Assembly: GCA_035540495.1 (NCBI GenBank)
Contig: DATLGL010000051.1
Span: 1-64,000 of the forward strand
From: DASVEG01 sp035540495
GTDB lineage: Bacteria; Actinomycetota; Acidimicrobiia; Acidimicrobiales; CADCTF01
DNA length: 64,000 nucleotides
Direction of reading: 5' to 3'
Both the position numbers and the translations under genes were made by a program. Each line of letters opens with the position of its first letter. Position 1 is the first letter of the stretch. Under the pieces are notes generated by a model, which was not told the DNA's origin, did no database searches, and saw nothing but the letters and a program-made list of their open reading frames with translations. This document shows positions 25,532 through 33,789 of this stretch, piece after piece.

Positions 25532-26605
25532 TCAGACGGTCGGCCCTCGCGCAACCAGTGCTGCGAGTTCGACGCGGTTGACGCCGAGCTTGGAGTAGAT
25601 CCGCTTGAGGTGGGACTCGACGGTGTGTCGCGAGAGATGGAGGGTCGCAGCGATCTCAGGATTGGTGAGACCGTCCGCGACCGCCTCTGCGATCCGGAAC
25701 TCGGCCGGTGTGAGCGTTCCCAGGCGATCTGCTGCGATCGGCCTTGCGGCTGGCTCGCGGTTGCGGTCGCTGGTGGTCCCGCACAGGAACTCTTCGATCT
25801 CATCGAGGACCCGTCTGGCGTCTCCGACGTAGGGAACGTGGTCGTCGCCGTCGAGCACGACCAGCTTGGCGTTCGGGATAGCGCTGGCGAGGTACTCGCC
25901 GTTGCACATGGGAACGAAGTGATCGCGAGACCGGTGAAGCACGAGCGTCGGCGCCTTGATGCTCGGGAGCTCGGCTCGGGCGTCGTTCTGCATGTTGAAC
26001 TCGAAGTGGTCGAGCGCTGCGCCGGGGCTGGCGGCCATCCGTTCGAACCGAGCCATCCACTCCTGCGCCTGCGCCCGCTGGCGGTGTCGCCACATCGAGG
26101 GCGCGAGGCGCTCGAGAGAAGCGCCCTCTCCCCACCGTGTCTGCACGACTGCCCGCATCCACCCGATGGCATCTTCGGCTTCATAGCCGCACGGGAAATC
26201 GTCGCTGCCGATGACCTTGCCCGCATGGCTCGCGAACAGCACGAGCCGGTCGACGAGCTCAGGGTGTCGCGCCGCGAACACAGCGGCCATCGTGCCGCCC
26301 TCGGAGAAGCCGAACAGCGAAGCCCGTTCGGAGCCGGCGGCCGCCATGACCGCGCGGATGTCGTCAATGCGGTCTTCGAGAGAGACCGCTGGAACCTCGC
26401 GATCCGACATTCCCGTGCCTCGCTTGTCGAACCGGATCAGACGGCAGAACGACGCCATCTCCTCGTAGAAGCGCCGAGCGAGGACGTTCTCCATCTCGAG
26501 CTCGACATGCGAGAGCCATCCGGGCACGTACACAAGATCTCTTCCAGCGCCGAGTACTTGGAAGGCGATGTGAACGTCTCCCGACCTCGTGTACGCCGTA
26601 CCCAT
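25532..26605 (-). CDS. Alpha/beta hydrolase fused to a LuxR DNA-binding domain
   Basis: 357 residues from ATG 26605 (MGTAYTRSGDVHIAFQVLG). Residues 1-270 are an alpha/beta hydrolase: oxyanion strand YVPGWLSHVE, nucleophile elbow GFSEGG, acid in HRSRDHFVP and histidine in DGDDHVPYVGD. Residues 290-350 are a LuxR helix-turn-helix: LTPAEFRIAEAVADGLTNPE and LHLSRHTVESHLKRIYSKLG. A complete catalytic triad on a regulator suggests a ligand-hydrolysing or ligand-sensing transcription factor. A related layout occurs in actinobacterial regulators near cyclase genes. Target genes unknown. Confidence 0.88.
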   Translation of the reverse strand: MGTAYTRSGDVHIAFQVLGAGRDLVYVPGWLSHVELEMENVLARRFYEEMASFCRLIRFDKRGTGMSDREVPAVSLEDRIDDIRAVMAAAGSERASLFGFSEGGTMAAVFAARHPELVDRLVLFASHAGKVIGSDDFPCGYEAEDAIGWMRAVVQTRWGEGASLERLAPSMWRHRQRAQAQEWMARFERMAASPGAALDHFEFNMQNDARAELPSIKAPTLVLHRSRDHFVPMCNGEYLASAIPNAKLVVLDGDDHVPYVGDARRVLDEIEEFLCGTTSDRNREPAARPIAADRLGTLTPAEFRIAEAVADGLTNPEIAATLHLSRHTVESHLKRIYSKLGVNRVELAALVARGPTV

Positions 26606-26655
26606 GTCTGGCAGTCTGACGTGTCGAGGCCGCACGGTGCCGTAGCTTCGTGTTC

Positions 26656-27024
26656 ATGGAGAGCCGCCCTCGCCGGTGGTGGCGATGGTTCACCGTGGCC
26701 GTACTCGTGGCAGCGGCGCTGTTCTACCTGCAGTTCGGCCTTCAGGCGCTGGTCCACGACCTCGCGCAGGGGATCCTGTCGTTGGTCGGCGCAGCAGCAC
26801 TGGGTTGGGGAGTCGCTCGGCGCGCCCGAGGAGAACGATCCGCGGGCGTGGTGCTCGTCGGGACGCTTCCGATACTCGCGCTGCATGCGGCGATGACACT
26901 CGATGATCCGGGCGAGATGCCCTTTCTCATCGGAAGCGCACCGGTACCTATCGCTGCCGCGGTCGCGACGATCATTGAGCGGCGCGAGCGCTCGCAGAGC
27001 GCCCAGCCATCATTCCGCAGATGA
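26656..27024 (+). CDS. Small three-helix membrane protein
   Basis: 122 residues from ATG 26656; a GTG two codons upstream is an alternative. Hydrophobic segments are WFTVAVLVAAALFYLQFGL, GILSLVGAAALGWGVA and GVVLVGTLPILALHAA, with a fourth weak one near the C terminus. The start MESRPRRWWRW puts positive charge inside. Its stop overlaps the next start (ATGA), so it is cotranslated with the monooxygenase-like gene. Family unknown. Confidence 0.65.
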   Translation: MESRPRRWWRWFTVAVLVAAALFYLQFGLQALVHDLAQGILSLVGAAALGWGVARRARGERSAGVVLVGTLPILALHAAMTLDDPGEMPFLIGSAPVPIAAAVATIIERRERSQSAQPSFRR

Positions 27025-27320
27025 GCGAGATCTGGACGCGCGGAACCTGGACGGTGATACCGGGACGAGAGGACGAGTTCGTCGAGGCGTGGACGAGAAT
27101 GAGTGACTGGACCGTGGCGGCGTTCCCGAGTGCGCGCGGAAGGTTGTTGCGCGACGTAGAACGGCCGCACGTGTTCATCAGTTTCGGACCTTGGCCCGAT
27201 CGGGAGACAGCCCTGCGCTGGCGAGGGTCTTCCGAGTTCCAGGAGCACCTCGCGGCGATTCGCGCGACACTCCACAGCTTCGAGCCACTGATGATGGAGC
27301 CCGTCGTCGAGCGGCCGTGA
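27021..27320 (+). CDS. Antibiotic biosynthesis monooxygenase-like (ABM) protein
   Basis: A 99-residue protein; WTRGTWTVIPGREDEFVEAW and the strand HVFISFGPWPDRETALRWR fit the dimeric alpha/beta-barrel ABM fold (PF03992-like). Length is typical. Members include cofactor-free oxygenases and many proteins of unknown role. Coupled to the preceding membrane protein by a 4-bp overlap. It ends 13 bp before the convergent secreted-protein gene. Confidence 0.75.
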   Translation: MSEIWTRGTWTVIPGREDEFVEAWTRMSDWTVAAFPSARGRLLRDVERPHVFISFGPWPDRETALRWRGSSEFQEHLAAIRATLHSFEPLMMEPVVERP

Positions 27321-27333
27321 ACGCCGCCGTCGT

Positions 27334-29568
27334 TCAACGGATCAGCCGAACCCTGACGCCATGAGGATCGGCGGCGTTCGTGATCGAGCCGGGAGTGTCG
27401 TCGGTTCGGCTTGGGCAGTCGAAGTTCGCAGGGGCCGGCTCGAAGACCTGCGCTACGGACGCCAGCCGCCCGCTCGCTCCTCCCCGATGTACGTCGATGA
27501 CGCCCACACCTGGGGTCGCCCCGACGGCGTTGTTCACCGCCGGCGCGTTCGCCGTCAGCGGGCACGGACCGCGAAGCGACACGAAGGCGAACGTCCCGCT
27601 GGGTGAGAAGTCGATCAAGTCAGGGGCCGGGTCACTGCTCGCGGCCCCTGCCAACGAGAACTGCGTGACGACGTGCTCACCCGGCGAGTCGATCACGTCG
27701 ACCGTGTTGGCGAAGCGATCGAGTGCCCACAGGTACTGCCCGCGGGTGCTGAGCGTCGGTACGAACGCCATCCCATGGGCGTCGGTGTTCGCGTCGTCCC
27801 GGGAGAGAACGAGCGACGGTGCGGGCTGATTCGGCGCCGCGAATCCCGTCTTCGGGAAGGCGGCGAGCGAGAACGAGTAGATGTCGAACTCGGTCGGGTT
27901 CGCCGGCGTCCCGCCACCGGAGTTGATGTACATGCGATCGCCCGACTGCGCGCCACCGCAGCCGTTCGCGTGGATGGTCGCGCGGTCGTACTCGGCGACG
28001 ATGGCCATCGGTGACGTGTTCGCGTCGACGACCAGAAGCCCGCCGCCGCGCAATGTGACGAACACCAACCGGCCGCTCGCGTCGACGATCGGGCAGATCG
28101 GCGCGTTGTCGGGCCGGAGGTCAGGCGCCTCACACGGCTGCCCGTTCGGTGTGGTGCAGGTCGCGAGGTTCAACGTCGCCGCGGTGTCGTGAGCGATGTC
28201 GGCGGCGCTCTCGTAGGACACCCCGTCGCCGTCAGCGTCGGTGTCGATGCGTTCGAGCAACTTGCCGTTCTGGTTGGCCACCAGCACCGAGAGGTCACCG
28301 GGGACGGGGAAGGCGGCATGGGCCTGGCGCGCTCCGCCGGCACCCGCGCTTGCCCTGATGCACTTCACAGGCGTGCGGCTCGCAGCATCCATGAACAGGA
28401 CGTGGCCGCTCGCGACGTAGGAGATGATCGCGTGCGTCCCTGTCTCGTTGAACAGGAGCATGTGAGCCCGCACGGGCGCAGCGCCCGTCTCGGCCACGCA
28501 CATTGCAGCGGCCGCGCCGCCCAGGTCGATCACCTCGGCCGTGGCGGCGCCTGTGCGATGTGCGAGCGTCGAGCCGTCGTAGATGTGCGCCTTGCCGGCT
28601 GCCGGGGCCTGATCGAGCAGCCACACTTCGTAGGGGCGCATGTCACGGTGTGCGCCGCCCGCCACAACGGGCCGGTTCAGGCGCGTGCCACCCATCGACC
28701 CGAGGAACTGCGCGTCGCCGAAGGTGAACGTGCCCCCGTCCGCTGCGATCAGCCAGTAGCCGTGCCCCGTGGGCGTCGCGGCCATGTCGACGATCGGTGC
28801 GTTGAGCCTGAGGTTCCCGGTCGAGCCGTGGAACCGCGCGTCGCCGAACGAGAACACACCGCCGTCGGCGGCGACCAGCCAATACCCGCCGCCGGTGGGT
28901 GTCGCTGTCGCGCCGACGACCGGGGAGTTCAGGCGGAGACTCCCGGTCGAGCCGTGGAAGCGTGCGTCGCCGAACGAGAACACGCCGCCGTCGGCGGCGA
29001 CGAGCCAGTACCCCCCGCCGGTGGGCGTCTGGGCGATGGCGACGATGGGTGAGTTCAACCGTGTGCCGCCCATCGACCCGTGGAAGCGGGCATCGCCGAA
29101 CGAGAAGACGCCGCCGTCCGACGCGGCGAGCCAGTATCCGTTGCCGCTTGTGCTCGAGGTCACGGCGACGACGGGCGAGTTCAAACGCCGGCCGCCCATC
29201 GATCCATGGAAGCGGGCGTCACCGAACGAGAAGATGCCGCCGTCGCCGCCCGCCAACCAGTAGCCACGGCCGGTCGGTGTGACGGCCATGCCGATGATGG
29301 GGGAGTTGAGGCGCATCGAGCCGGTCGAGCCGGCGAAGGGCGCATCGCCGAACGTGAACACGCCGCCGTCGGAGCCCACCATCCAGTAGGCGTGACCTGC
29401 AGGTCGCTCACTCGACGGTGCCAGGTGCGACGCCGCGGCGGTGCCAGCAGCGCGTGCACCGGCGGCGGCCGGAGCCACCGCCAACGTCACGGCCGAGGCG
29501 ACCAGCGACGCCGCTGCCAGGAACGCTCCGAACACTCGTGCTCGATCCGCGAGATTCCGCCGTGTCAT
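27334..29568 (-). CDS. Secreted repeat protein with six GDGGVFSFGDA repeats and a probable beta-propeller
   Basis: 744 residues from ATG 29568, with a Sec signal peptide (ARVFGAFLAAASLVASAVTL, then APAAAG). After it come six near-identical 42-residue repeats of the pattern GYWLVAADGGVFSFGDARFH, each continuing with GSxGxxRLNSPVV. The C-terminal 400 residues have strands such as VLVANQNGKLLERIDTDADG, SGRLVFVTLRGGGLLVVDA and NTVDVIDSPGEHVVTQFSLA, resembling a seven-bladed YncE/NHL-type propeller. The repeat is common in secreted proteins of Acidimicrobiia-like genomes. The protein is extracellular or surface-bound; its role is unknown. Single gene, probably monocistronic. Confidence 0.85.
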   Translation of the reverse strand: MTRRNLADRARVFGAFLAAASLVASAVTLAVAPAAAGARAAGTAAASHLAPSSERPAGHAYWMVGSDGGVFTFGDAPFAGSTGSMRLNSPIIGMAVTPTGRGYWLAGGDGGIFSFGDARFHGSMGGRRLNSPVVAVTSSTSGNGYWLAASDGGVFSFGDARFHGSMGGTRLNSPIVAIAQTPTGGGYWLVAADGGVFSFGDARFHGSTGSLRLNSPVVGATATPTGGGYWLVAADGGVFSFGDARFHGSTGNLRLNAPIVDMAATPTGHGYWLIAADGGTFTFGDAQFLGSMGGTRLNRPVVAGGAHRDMRPYEVWLLDQAPAAGKAHIYDGSTLAHRTGAATAEVIDLGGAAAAMCVAETGAAPVRAHMLLFNETGTHAIISYVASGHVLFMDAASRTPVKCIRASAGAGGARQAHAAFPVPGDLSVLVANQNGKLLERIDTDADGDGVSYESAADIAHDTAATLNLATCTTPNGQPCEAPDLRPDNAPICPIVDASGRLVFVTLRGGGLLVVDANTSPMAIVAEYDRATIHANGCGGAQSGDRMYINSGGGTPANPTEFDIYSFSLAAFPKTGFAAPNQPAPSLVLSRDDANTDAHGMAFVPTLSTRGQYLWALDRFANTVDVIDSPGEHVVTQFSLAGAASSDPAPDLIDFSPSGTFAFVSLRGPCPLTANAPAVNNAVGATPGVGVIDVHRGGASGRLASVAQVFEPAPANFDCPSRTDDTPGSITNAADPHGVRVRLIR
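28640..29395 (-). repeat. Six tandem 126-bp coding repeats
   Basis: The anchor around cgccgaacgagaa recurs at about 28716, 28842, 28968, 29094, 29220 and 29346, exactly 126 bp apart, encoding 42-residue units. The two units around 28842 and 28968 are nearly identical in DNA, which suggests recent duplication or gene conversion; the outer units are more diverged. The exact boundaries of the first and last unit are approximate. Confidence 0.85.
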
Positions 29569-29657
29569 GGCCGGGACCATAGCTTCGGCAGCCGCCGGTC
29601 TGCTGAGGCGGCGCCGCCGCAGTTGAATGGCCCTGAACACAACGCAGGGGGCGACTC

Positions 29658-30092
29658 GTGGACGACGGACAAAGCGGCACCGGCTCGGCCGACGCCGTCA
29701 GGAAGTTCTGGGAAGACGCGTGGACGGAGGGGCGCGTCGATGTCTTGGACGACATCCTCCACGCGGGATTCAGGGAGAACGGCGAACCTGTCGACGTCGC
29801 AGAGTTCCAGCGGGGGCTCGCGTCGTGGCGAGAGATCTTTCCGGACTTCTCGGTGACGATCGACGAGCTGTTGACGGTCGCGCCCGATCGCGTCGTGACG
29901 CGTGTGACCTACCGCGGCACTCATCGGGGGACTCTCTGGGGACTCCAGGCGACGGACCGACCGACCGAGGCCATCGGCATCGACCTGTTCCGAGTCGAGG
30001 ACGGACGGATCATCGAGCTGTGGCACGCGGTTGATCACCTGCAGCTCGTTCTTCAGATCGGTGGCACGGTGGCACCCAGGAGCAGCGTGTAG
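29658..30092 (+). CDS. SnoaL-like ester cyclase / polyketide cyclase
   Basis: 144 residues from GTG 29658. The start ADAVRKFWEDAWTEGRVDVL with DDILHAGF, followed by WREIFPDFSVTIDELLT and DGRIIELWHAVDHLQLV, is diagnostic of the SnoaL-like PF07366 subfamily; the aspartate and histidine pair in the C-terminal WHxxDxL segment is usually near the active site. Its last 40 bp overlap the 3' end of the convergent hydrolase gene. Physiological substrate unknown. Confidence 0.85.
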   Translation: MDDGQSGTGSADAVRKFWEDAWTEGRVDVLDDILHAGFRENGEPVDVAEFQRGLASWREIFPDFSVTIDELLTVAPDRVVTRVTYRGTHRGTLWGLQATDRPTEAIGIDLFRVEDGRIIELWHAVDHLQLVLQIGGTVAPRSSV

Positions 30093-30883
30093 ACGTCCGC
30101 CATGTCGGCACCGTTCATCTCGTGGCCCCTGTTGGGCCAGATGTGCAACGTCGACCGTGGAAGGACTCGCGCGAGTTGCTCGGCGAGGGGCAGTGGCACG
30201 TCGTCGTCTTCGGCACCGTGCCACACGTCGACGTGGGCCTCTACGGAGCGCAGGTCGACATCCCACGGAGTCGCCACCAGCCATGCGTCGTATGCGAGCT
30301 CCTGCGGACCCTGCCTGGCGGCCTCTGTTATGTCGGCACGCCGCTCCGGATGGAGATCGTCGTCTTCGACCGCGTTCGCGACCACCGACGTCAGGTGTGG
30401 TGTGAGCGCAGCAGGGCCTCGCCGTGCTGTCGTCCAGAACTTCCGGTTCTCCGGCGACATGCCTGTCGGCCATCCGGGCCCCGCGAACGGCGCGACACCC
30501 GCGACGACGCCAACTCGCTCGACGGCGGCAGCGTGACGAGCAGCCATCGCGAGGGCGTATGGGGCGCCGCTCGAGTTGCCGAGGACCCGGTACCGGCGGA
30601 TGCCGAGGCGACCGAGCATCTCGTGCACGTCGGTGGCGGTGCTCGCGACCGACCGGTCGGTACACGCGTCGGATCTGCCATAGCCCGGACGGTCCGGAAT
30701 CACGAGACGCACGCCCGACGAAGCTGCCTCGGCTCGTGCCCATCCCCACCCGAAGCGGGACCCGAGTCCCCCAGGCCACGCCAGCACCGGCGCACCGTCG
30801 GGATCGCCCCATTCGGCGAAGGCGATCCACCGGCCACGCACGCGACGCCGCCCCTCGCGAATCAGCTCGTCCACGGCACCCAA
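30053..30883 (-). CDS. Alpha/beta hydrolase
   Basis: A 276-residue protein of the alpha/beta hydrolase family. The oxyanion segment is VLAWPGGLGSRFG, the nucleophile elbow is GNSSGAPYAL (GxSxG with Ser in the centre), the acid lies in WHGAEDDDVPLPLA and the histidine in WPNRGHEMNG. There is no signal peptide, so it is probably cytoplasmic. It ends inside the 3' end of the convergent SnoaL gene (40-bp overlap), so the final residues are constrained by both genes. Confidence 0.88.
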   Translation of the reverse strand: MGAVDELIREGRRRVRGRWIAFAEWGDPDGAPVLAWPGGLGSRFGWGWARAEAASSGVRLVIPDRPGYGRSDACTDRSVASTATDVHEMLGRLGIRRYRVLGNSSGAPYALAMAARHAAAVERVGVVAGVAPFAGPGWPTGMSPENRKFWTTARRGPAALTPHLTSVVANAVEDDDLHPERRADITEAARQGPQELAYDAWLVATPWDVDLRSVEAHVDVWHGAEDDDVPLPLAEQLARVLPRSTLHIWPNRGHEMNGADMADVYTLLLGATVPPI

Positions 30884-30967
30884 TGATGCCGCTCACCCTT
30901 CTTCGGGACAGCCCCGGCAGAAGGCAGCCTCGCCGTGCGACAATCCGCGCGAATCGAAGGAGGGGCT

Positions 30968-31345
30968 ATGAAGAAGAAGGCAGCAGAGCTCGTCGCGGAG
31001 GCGAAGGCGCGGATCGAGAACCTCGACGCCGACGCTGTCGAGCGGGAGTTGCAGGCGGGGGACGCCGTTCTCGTCGACATCAGGGACACGCCGGAGCTTC
31101 AAGAGCACGGCCGGATCCCAGGGTCGGTTCACATCCCGCGTGGGATGCTGGAGTTCCGCGCTGACACGACCAGTCCATACCACCTGGAGCCCCTCGATCC
31201 GTCGAAGCGGGTCATCCTCCACTGCGCGAGCGGCGGACGTTCGGCGCTCGCGGCGCAGACCTTGCAGGAGATGGGTTACGAGCGGATCGCGCACCTCGAC
31301 GGCGGGATCAACGCGTGGAAGGAGGCCGGCAAGCCGACGGAGTGA
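30968..31345 (+). CDS. Single-domain rhodanese-like protein
   Basis: 125 residues from ATG 30968, with an excellent ribosome-binding site (gaaggaggggc). The N-terminal 30 residues are a charged helix (MKKKAAELVAEAKARI) before the rhodanese domain, which has VLVDIRDTPELQEHGRIPGS and the active-site loop HCASGGRS with the sulfur-carrying cysteine. The ending HLDGGINAWKEAGKP is typical. Rhodaneses move sulfane sulfur from thiosulfate or persulfides. A strong terminator follows at 31373-31409. Confidence 0.92.
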   Translation: MKKKAAELVAEAKARIENLDADAVERELQAGDAVLVDIRDTPELQEHGRIPGSVHIPRGMLEFRADTTSPYHLEPLDPSKRVILHCASGGRSALAAQTLQEMGYERIAHLDGGINAWKEAGKPTE

Positions 31346-31372
31346 TCACTTCGAGGCGCCAGCGTGATGCAT

Positions 31373-31409
31373 CCCCGCCCCGCAGCCAGTCGAACAGGCC
31401 GGGGCGGGG
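31373..31409. terminator. GC-rich hairpin after the rhodanese gene
   Basis: CCCCGCCCCG (31373-31382) pairs with CGGGGCGGGG (31400-31409) to form a 10-bp perfect stem. The 17-base loop contains a further short gcc/ggc pair. It lies 27 bp past the rhodanese stop and also beyond the minus-strand fragment that ends at 31416, so it may act on both strands. There is no T-run. Confidence 0.6.
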
Positions 31410-31415
31410 GAGTGC

Positions 31416-31619
31416 TCAGTCGAGCGACCCGGCGCTGAAAGGCGTGGAGTGCCGCCGCCAAAGGCGCCACTGGCCGCCGACCACGCGCCACACCTCGCTG
31501 ATCACGAACGTGCCGCTTCGATCCTGTCCCATCACCGTCGCTCGCATCCGTACGCGCTGCAGGGCCGTCGCGAGGCTGCTGTCGACGCGGGCGCCGCAGC
31601 GCGCGATCCTTGAGAGGTG
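31416..31619 (-). pseudogene. C-terminal fragment of an NTF2-like gene
   Basis: The minus frame reads GARVDSSLATALQRVRMRAT, GQDRSGTFVISEVWRVVGGQ, WRLWRRHSTPFSAG and a stop at 31416. The WRVVxGxWRLWRRHS ending is typical of NTF2/SnoaL-like proteins. Upstream of about 31620 the frame loses protein character and becomes antisense to the next gene, so the N-terminal two thirds are missing. A short protein from the ATG near 31547 is conceivable but unlikely to fold. Confidence 0.45.
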
Positions 31620-32012
31620 GGTCAGGCGGCGCACGTGGATGATCTCCGAGAGGCATACGAGGCGTTCGCGCAGGGGAACTTCGACCCGTTCGTCAATCTG
31701 CTGAGTCCGAACGTTCAGTGGCACTTGCCGGGCCGAAGCAGGTACGCGGGGACGACGACGTCGCGCGACGCCCTGTTCGCGCGGATGCTTCGGCAGTACG
31801 AGGAATCCGACGGAACAACGTCGCTCGAATGGGTGAACGGCATCGAGAGCGGGCCACTCGTTGCTGTTGCGGAGCGGCTTCGTGCGACGCGAGGCGAACG
31901 CCGGATGGAGCTCGACGTTGTCGTCGTGTACAGGTTCGAAGGACAGCAGGTCGTCGAGGCGTGGGACATCTTCGGAGACCAGGACCTCTACGACGACTTC
32001 TGGGGTGCGTGA
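31617..32012 (+). CDS. NTF2/SnoaL-like protein
   Basis: 131 residues from GTG 31617. VDDLREAYEAFAQGNFDPFV, the segment LLSPNVQWHLPGRSRYAG and the C-terminal WDIFGDQDLYDDFW match the SnoaL-like fold (PF12680 type). The HLPGRSxYAG segment resembles that of limonene-epoxide-hydrolase-like and dehydratase members, but no catalytic set can be named. It is divergent from, and nearly abuts, the remnant of another NTF2-like gene. Confidence 0.82.
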   Translation: MGQAAHVDDLREAYEAFAQGNFDPFVNLLSPNVQWHLPGRSRYAGTTTSRDALFARMLRQYEESDGTTSLEWVNGIESGPLVAVAERLRATRGERRMELDVVVVYRFEGQQVVEAWDIFGDQDLYDDFWGA

Positions 32013-32074
32013 CCGTCGCTCGCTCTGGAGGCGTTCGCTCGCGCTGGTTCCGTTCAGGCCCCGACCGGTACGCC

Positions 32075-32542
32075 CTACAGACGTGACGGGCCGAGCACCT
32101 CGAACTCACCGGTCGCGAAGTCGTAGCGAGTCGTCATCGGGGGCGCATCCTCAGTACCTGGAGCAGGGTTCCGCTCGAGCATCTCCATCAAAACCTTCCG
32201 AGCCGGGAAGATCGCATGGACATGCAGCACGTTCGGACCGGTGTTGAGGGTTGCGTGATCCTTTCCGGCGGGGATGAAGACGACATCGCCCTTCTCGACC
32301 GAAGTCACTGTGCCGTCCAACGTGTAGTCGGCGAAGCCGTCGAGGATGATGACGACTTCGTCTACGTCGTGGCGGTGCAGCGGAATCCGATCTCCGGCGG
32401 CACACCGTTCTTCGAGGAAGGACAACTCGGCGACCCGGTCTCCGGTGCCAGGGTCGACCGCGACTCGCCAGGTCGTGTTCGGTCGATGGTCGTCGACATC
32501 ACCGATCATCGGCTCGAGCGGGCCATGCCGGACGATCCCCAT
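32075..32542 (-). CDS. Cupin-domain protein
   Basis: A 155-residue protein with cupin motif 1 at AGDRIPLHRHDVDEVVIILD (HRHxxxE) and motif 2 at IPAGKDHATLNTGPNVLHVH. GDVVFIPAG and the TLDGTVTSVEKGD turn are typical. It is a single-domain cupin about as long as sugar-isomerase or dioxygenase-like members. Single gene; the neighbours give no pathway. Confidence 0.82.
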   Translation of the reverse strand: MGIVRHGPLEPMIGDVDDHRPNTTWRVAVDPGTGDRVAELSFLEERCAAGDRIPLHRHDVDEVVIILDGFADYTLDGTVTSVEKGDVVFIPAGKDHATLNTGPNVLHVHAIFPARKVLMEMLERNPAPGTEDAPPMTTRYDFATGEFEVLGPSRL

Positions 32543-32893
32543 GAGCCGAGTCTGGCACCCGCGCGGTCGTGCCGCAGCGAGCGTCTCAGCTCAACCCGTG
32601 CGATCACCATCAGCGACGTGCAGCGCGCCGTCAGCTTGCGCGATGAACGGCGCGGCCACAACGCGGTGCGACCGCCATCCACACGAACACGTCGCCCGCC
32701 ACATGGCTGGTCGACCGCGTTGCGACTCCCTTCGGATCTGGATGACGTGGCTTCCTGCAGTGCCCATCTCGCCTCCATCGGCGCCGCACGAACCGCCTAC
32801 CGCACACAACCGTACCCATGTCGGCGAGGGCTCCGGCTCGTCCGTGGCTTGCGTTGGATGACCAGGACGCAGCGACGCAACGGGGCTTCGGCG
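32543..32893. other. Gap of about 350 bp; possible tiny zinc-ribbon-like frame
   Basis: There is no well-supported gene. On the minus strand a 37-codon frame from ATG 32704 to 32591 reads MWRATCSCGWRSHRV, reminiscent of very small actinobacterial proteins with a W-x-C-x-C-G-W motif; it has no ribosome-binding site and only one cysteine pair, so I do not call it. The stretch also contains the promoter of the cupin gene at 32075. Confidence 0.3.
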
Positions 32894-33789
32894 TCAGTGG
32901 ATCACGGGATGTTGCCCGCCATCGACATGCAGCGTCTCGCCGGTCACTCCCTTGGCCAGGTCGGAGCAGAAGAAGACGATGACGTTGGCGACGTCGGCAT
33001 CGGTCGGGATCCGACGCAGCGCGAGAGACTCACGAATCGGCTCGACGACATCCTCGAGCTCCACGCCCTGAGCGGCGGCGAGTTGCCGTAGCCGGTTTCC
33101 AGCACCGGTCCCCACTTGTATCCGGGAGCAACGGTGTTGACGCGAATCCCGAGAGGCCCAAGCTCGCGAGACAGATGGAACGCGGCGCTGCGCAGGGCTC
33201 CCTTCGAGACTGCGTATGCGAACATCTCGAATTGAGCGTCGCGGGCCACTGCGGCGATCGAGCTCACGACCACCACTGAACCTCCGCCACCAGCACTCAT
33301 CAGCGGCACGGCCGCCTTCGTCAACGCGAGCGTGCCTCGCACATTGACCGCTGCGGCGCGATCCCAATCGTCGAGTGAGCCCGTCATCAGGCCACCGAAG
33401 ATCCTGTCCATGGCGGCGACATGCACGATGCCGTCGAGCCTCGCGAAGCGACGGTCGACCTCTTCGATGAAGTGCCCGCACCGTTCCTCATCGGTGATGT
33501 CACACACCATCGAGATGCTCCGGTCACCCGATGGATCTATCTCGGTCCGGATCGTTTCAACCTGAACCAGCCGGTCGCCCAGCGCCAACAGCCCGCCTTC
33601 GCGGACGACGGCCTTCGCGACTTCATACCCGAGGCCGCGACCCACCCCTGATACGAGAATGACGCGTCCGTCAAGCAGCCCATCCGAACTCCCTGGTCGT
33701 GGGACGACGCTGTAGCGGGGCGAGTGTGGCACTGGCGAGTCGGACGCGTCGGGTTTGCCAGTGGTGTGGGTCTTACGCCGGAGCGTCAT
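32894..33789 (-). pseudogene. Short-chain dehydrogenase/reductase gene with one frameshift
   Basis: From ATG 33789 the protein has the SDR cofactor site VILVSGVGRGLGYEVAKAVV, NVRGTLAL, catalytic serine in VVVVSSIAAVA and YAVSK (YxxxK), then IRVNTVAPGYKWGPVLETGY. Near 33090 the frame turns into nonsense, while another frame continues RQLAAAQGVELEDVVEPIRE, the segment ANVIVFFCSDLAKGVTGETL and HVDGGQHPVIH, the correct SDR C terminus, ending at 32894. One indel therefore splits an otherwise complete gene. It is coupled by ATGA overlap to the VOC gene upstream. Confidence 0.8.

Noticed and set aside
28640..29395. CRISPR-like array
   Set aside because: The 126-bp units are coding repeats in frame, without spacer/repeat alternation. 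The 23-bp repeats at 45-129 also lack spacers.
32591..32704. 37-codon minus-strand frame with WRATCSCGW motif
   Set aside because: Only one cysteine pair, no ribosome-binding site and no conserved tail. It is mentioned in the gap note but not called a gene.
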